Source: Stieleria sp. JC731 (lineage in GTDB: Bacteria > Planctomycetota > Planctomycetia > Pirellulales > Pirellulaceae). Taken from it: a stretch of DNA of 64,000 nucleotides. The stretch covers positions 124,001 to 188,000 of the forward strand of contig NZ_JAJKFQ010000005.1 of NCBI RefSeq assembly GCF_020966635.1, in the 5' to 3' direction. Each line of letters begins with the position of its first letter. Positions within the stretch are counted from its first letter, which is position 1. Position numbers and translations under genes: made by a program. This document shows, in pieces, positions 63,406 through 64,000 of the stretch. The notes under the pieces were generated by a model. The model saw nothing but the letters and a program-made list of their open reading frames with translations, was not told the origin of the DNA and made no database searches.

Positions 63406-64000
63406 CTAGTCCGTTCGCTCCAAGTCCGCTTGCACCATCAATTCGGCAAGCTTCGGAAGGGTCGTTTTCGCCTTCCATCCCAGCTCGCGTTCCGCTTTGC
63501 TGGCGTCGCCAACAAGTCGTGTCCCTTCCGAAGGCCGCATGTAACGCGGGTCTTGCGTCACATGGTCTTCCCAATTGAGGCCAACCGCGTTGAACGATGC
63601 CGCTAAGAAATCTTTAACGCTGTTGTCGGTTCCGGTAGCGATAACGAAATCGTCCGCGGTGTCATGCTGGAGCATCCGCCACATCGCTTCGACGTATTCG
63701 GCTGCGTAACCCCAGTCGCGTCGACCGTCGAGAGAACCGAGTGACACGGTTTCTTGCTGCTTGCGTGAAATCGCTGCCGCAGCACGTGTGATCTTTCGTG
63801 TAACAAACGACTCACCACGCAGTGGCGATTCATGGTTGTAGCAGATCGCGTTGCACGCAAACAAACCGAACGACTCACGATACAGCGTGACCATCTGCGT
63901 CGCGAATGCTTTCGCAATGCCGTACGGGGTGACCGGACGCATCGGTGTCAGTTCATTCTGTGGGGCTTCGTCAGGTCGACCAAAGATTTCGCTACTACTG
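63406..64000 (-). CDS. gmd: GDP-mannose 4,6-dehydratase, N-terminal part outside window
   Basis: The window holds about the C-terminal half. The frame continues past the window edge through SSSEIFGRPDEAPQNELTP before PVTPYGIAKAFATQM, so the ATG at 63942 is not the start. Diagnostic blocks are YGIAKAF (catalytic Tyr/Lys), the NHESPLRGESFVTRKITR loop and the LGSLDGRRDWGYAAEYVEAMW motif. Gmd makes GDP-4-keto-6-deoxymannose, the precursor of GDP-fucose, GDP-rhamnose and related sugars. A GT10 fucosyltransferase-like gene in the same locus supports a fucose branch. The 3,5-epimerase/reductase is not in the window. Confidence 0.95.
   Translation of the reverse strand, partial: SSSEIFGRPDEAPQNELTPMRPVTPYGIAKAFATQMVTLYRESFGLFACNAICYNHESPLRGESFVTRKITRAAAAISRKQQETVSLGSLDGRRDWGYAAEYVEAMWRMLQHDTADDFVIATGTDNSVKDFLAASFNAVGLNWEDHVTQDPRYMRPSEGTRLVGDASKAERELGWKAKTTLPKLAELMVQADLERTD

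Overview
The window looks like chromosome of a marine planctomycete of the Rhodopirellula/Pirellulaceae type. The evidence is indirect: an ASPIC/UnbV protein coupled to a membrane multihaem cytochrome, a small secreted protein with the SCGDWL motif, palindrome-rich intergenic repeats, and a polysaccharide cluster with a sulfotransferase. This is family-level pattern recognition, not a database match. No rRNA, tRNA, CRISPR array, prophage or insertion sequence was seen.

Layout. (1) 1-9.9 kb: the end of an Hsp70-like gene, a 114-bp tandem palindromic repeat, an ASPIC/UnbV + pentahaem cytochrome/TPR pair, a small secreted protein and an NtrB-like sensor kinase. (2) 10.4-11.4 kb: a zinc-ribbon metallopeptidase behind a good sigma-54 promoter match, divergent from the kinase. 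(3) 11.7-22.4 kb: a chemotaxis operon on the minus strand, in transcription order STAS protein, soluble MCP-like protein with a CheZ-like motif, CheY, CheA, CheW, tandem-PAS soluble MCP, CheR-CheD fusion, CheB. A strongly folded 116-nt element and a hairpin lie between its genes. (4) 22.9-24.8 kb: a MarR regulator and small unassigned genes.

(5) 25.4-33.7 kb, plus strand: the most interesting locus. Tightly coupled genes encode a secreted/anchored fibronectin-III-like protein, a sodium/solute symporter resembling the urea (DUR3) branch, a 40-residue membrane protein, an aspartate-carbamoyltransferase homologue that has lost the aspartate side-chain motif, an asparagine-synthetase-type amidotransferase, an N-carbamoyl-amino-acid hydrolase and an isochorismatase-type amidase. 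Together they could make, take up and break down an N-carbamoyl amino-acid amide. N-alpha-carbamoyl-L-glutamine 1-amide, a compatible solute reported from halophilic Ectothiorhodospira, is one compound that fits. This is a hypothesis.

(6) 33.7-35.4 kb: a secreted endonuclease/exonuclease/phosphatase-fold protein and a DUF2007-like membrane protein. (7) 35.8-64 kb: a large polysaccharide locus, almost entirely on the minus strand with overlapping genes. It holds Gmd (cut by the window edge), an O-antigen-ligase-like protein, WecB, a CDP-paratose-epimerase-like protein, the Wzm/Wzt exporter, a methyltransferase, about a dozen glycosyltransferases including a GT10 fucosyltransferase-like enzyme, O-acyltransferases, a sulfotransferase and a second polymerase/ligase. 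It probably makes a decorated, possibly fucosylated and sulfated surface glycan.
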